DNA of 5,140 nucleotides from CAZNKU01 sp045654805. Its GTDB lineage: Bacteria; Bacillota; Clostridia; Monoglobales; Firm-18. The translations under genes were made by a program, and so were the position numbers. The notes under the pieces were generated by a model, which saw nothing but the letters and a program-made list of their open reading frames with translations, was not told the DNA's origin and did no database searches. Positions 4,774 to 5,140 of the stretch are shown here, one piece after another; positions within the stretch are counted from its first letter, which is position 1; each line of letters starts with the position of its first letter. The stretch lies in assembly GCA_045654805.1 (NCBI GenBank), contig JAZOOD010000019.1:1-5140 (forward strand), written 5' to 3'.

Positions 4774-5140
4774 TTACCTCCTGTAAACATTCAGACTTTC
4801 CCCACCACGATGTTTTGATGTTCCCACAGTTACCTTGCCGTGTATGTCAAGTATCCTCACGTCACCTCTGCCCTTAAATTTAAGAGTGTAGCTGTCGCAC
4901 TTTTTAACACGTAGCTTAAAGTCAAACATCTCATCACGTTCTGCAGTTTTGGTTGCTACTCTTGTCCATTCTCCGCCGTTTTGACGGACATATATATCAA
5001 GCTTGGTATTCTGTGCCATATCTGCCCTTATCCATAGCTTGGAAAGGGTTTTCCGCTCCTTACTGTAGAATGTATAATCCTTTGTGGTAAATTCCCACTC
5101 CACGTTTTCCTCACCGCTGTCAACCTTGTATATTCCGTCA
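4774..5140 (-). CDS. Phage virion/tail protein, C-terminal part (5' end outside window)
   Basis: The frame is open from the right edge to a TAA at 4774-4776 and gives 121 visible residues, beginning DGIYKVDSGEEN. A GTG at 5103-5101 could be taken as a start, but it lies inside the open frame and has no ribosome binding site, so the gene is treated as truncated by the window. The residues alternate in a beta-strand-like way: a W-E-F strand, then KLWIRAD, then a strand pair around GGEWTRVA, then KKCDSYTLKFKGRGD, and a tail ending GTSKHRGG. From memory, this W...K..KL.LR...W..V...CD.F.LRL.G.G...I pattern recurs at the C-terminus of uncharacterised structural proteins in Firmicutes phages. Its position just upstream of the small tail protein and the fibre supports a virion or tail-tip role. 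Its stop codon lies 3 bases before the next start, which implies translational coupling. The exact function is unknown. Confidence 0.7.
   Translation of the reverse strand, partial: DGIYKVDSGEENVEWEFTTKDYTFYSKERKTLSKLWIRADMAQNTKLDIYVRQNGGEWTRVATKTAERDEMFDFKLRVKKCDSYTLKFKGRGDVRILDIHGKVTVGTSKHRGGESLNVYRR
4777..4782 (-). promoter_or_regulatory. Ribosome binding site for the 64-residue small tail protein
   Basis: AGGAGG on the minus strand lies 6 bases before the ATG at 4770. It sits inside the last codons of the upstream gene, next to that gene's TAA, so termination and re-initiation are probably coupled. Confidence 0.8.

Noticed and set aside
5101..5103. GTG start making the right-edge gene a complete 109-residue protein
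   Set aside because: The frame is open to the window edge, no ribosome binding site precedes the GTG, and the residues upstream (DGIYKVDSGEEN) continue the domain pattern.

Overview
This window is a stretch of bacteriophage or prophage late genes, all on the minus strand, so they read from the right edge (5140) to the left edge (1). The A+T-rich DNA, strong GGAGG-type ribosome binding sites, gene spacings of a few bases, and the tail-fibre, holin and amidase families point to a phage of a low-GC Firmicute. A Clostridia host (Lachnospiraceae/Clostridium-like) is most likely. No integrase, attachment site, tRNA or host gene is visible, so free phage and integrated prophage cannot be told apart.

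In order of transcription: (1) 5140-4774 is the C-terminal end of a beta-rich virion or tail protein whose start lies outside the window. (2) 4770-4576 is a 64-residue small protein of the tail region. (3) 4562-2349 is a 737-residue mosaic tail fibre or receptor-binding protein. It starts at TTG and has an N-terminal beta domain, five tandem 37-residue repeats ending in FGIPRG-like motifs, two collagen-like blocks and a long C-terminal binding module. (4) 2345-2133 is a 70-residue acidic protein of unknown role. (5) 2140-1421 is a 239-residue protein joining a copper-amine-oxidase-N-like stalk domain to a DUF4329/JAB-like domain with a complete JAMM-type motif. (6) 1418-993 is a TcdE/Cph1-family holin. 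(7) 1030-350 is a zinc-dependent N-acetylmuramoyl-L-alanine amidase endolysin. (8) 336 to the left edge is the first 112 codons of a further gene that runs off the window.

The genes are spaced 2-13 bases apart or overlap by 8-38 bases, and no terminator or promoter was seen between them, so they look like one translationally coupled late operon. The fibre would bind the host surface. The holin and amidase would release progeny. The stalk-JAMM protein sits between the adsorption and lysis genes and is the least explained member. The transcript continues past the lysis pair into another probable phage gene, so lysis is not the end of the late operon.

Family assignments rest on reading translated sequence and on memory of the families. 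No database search was run.
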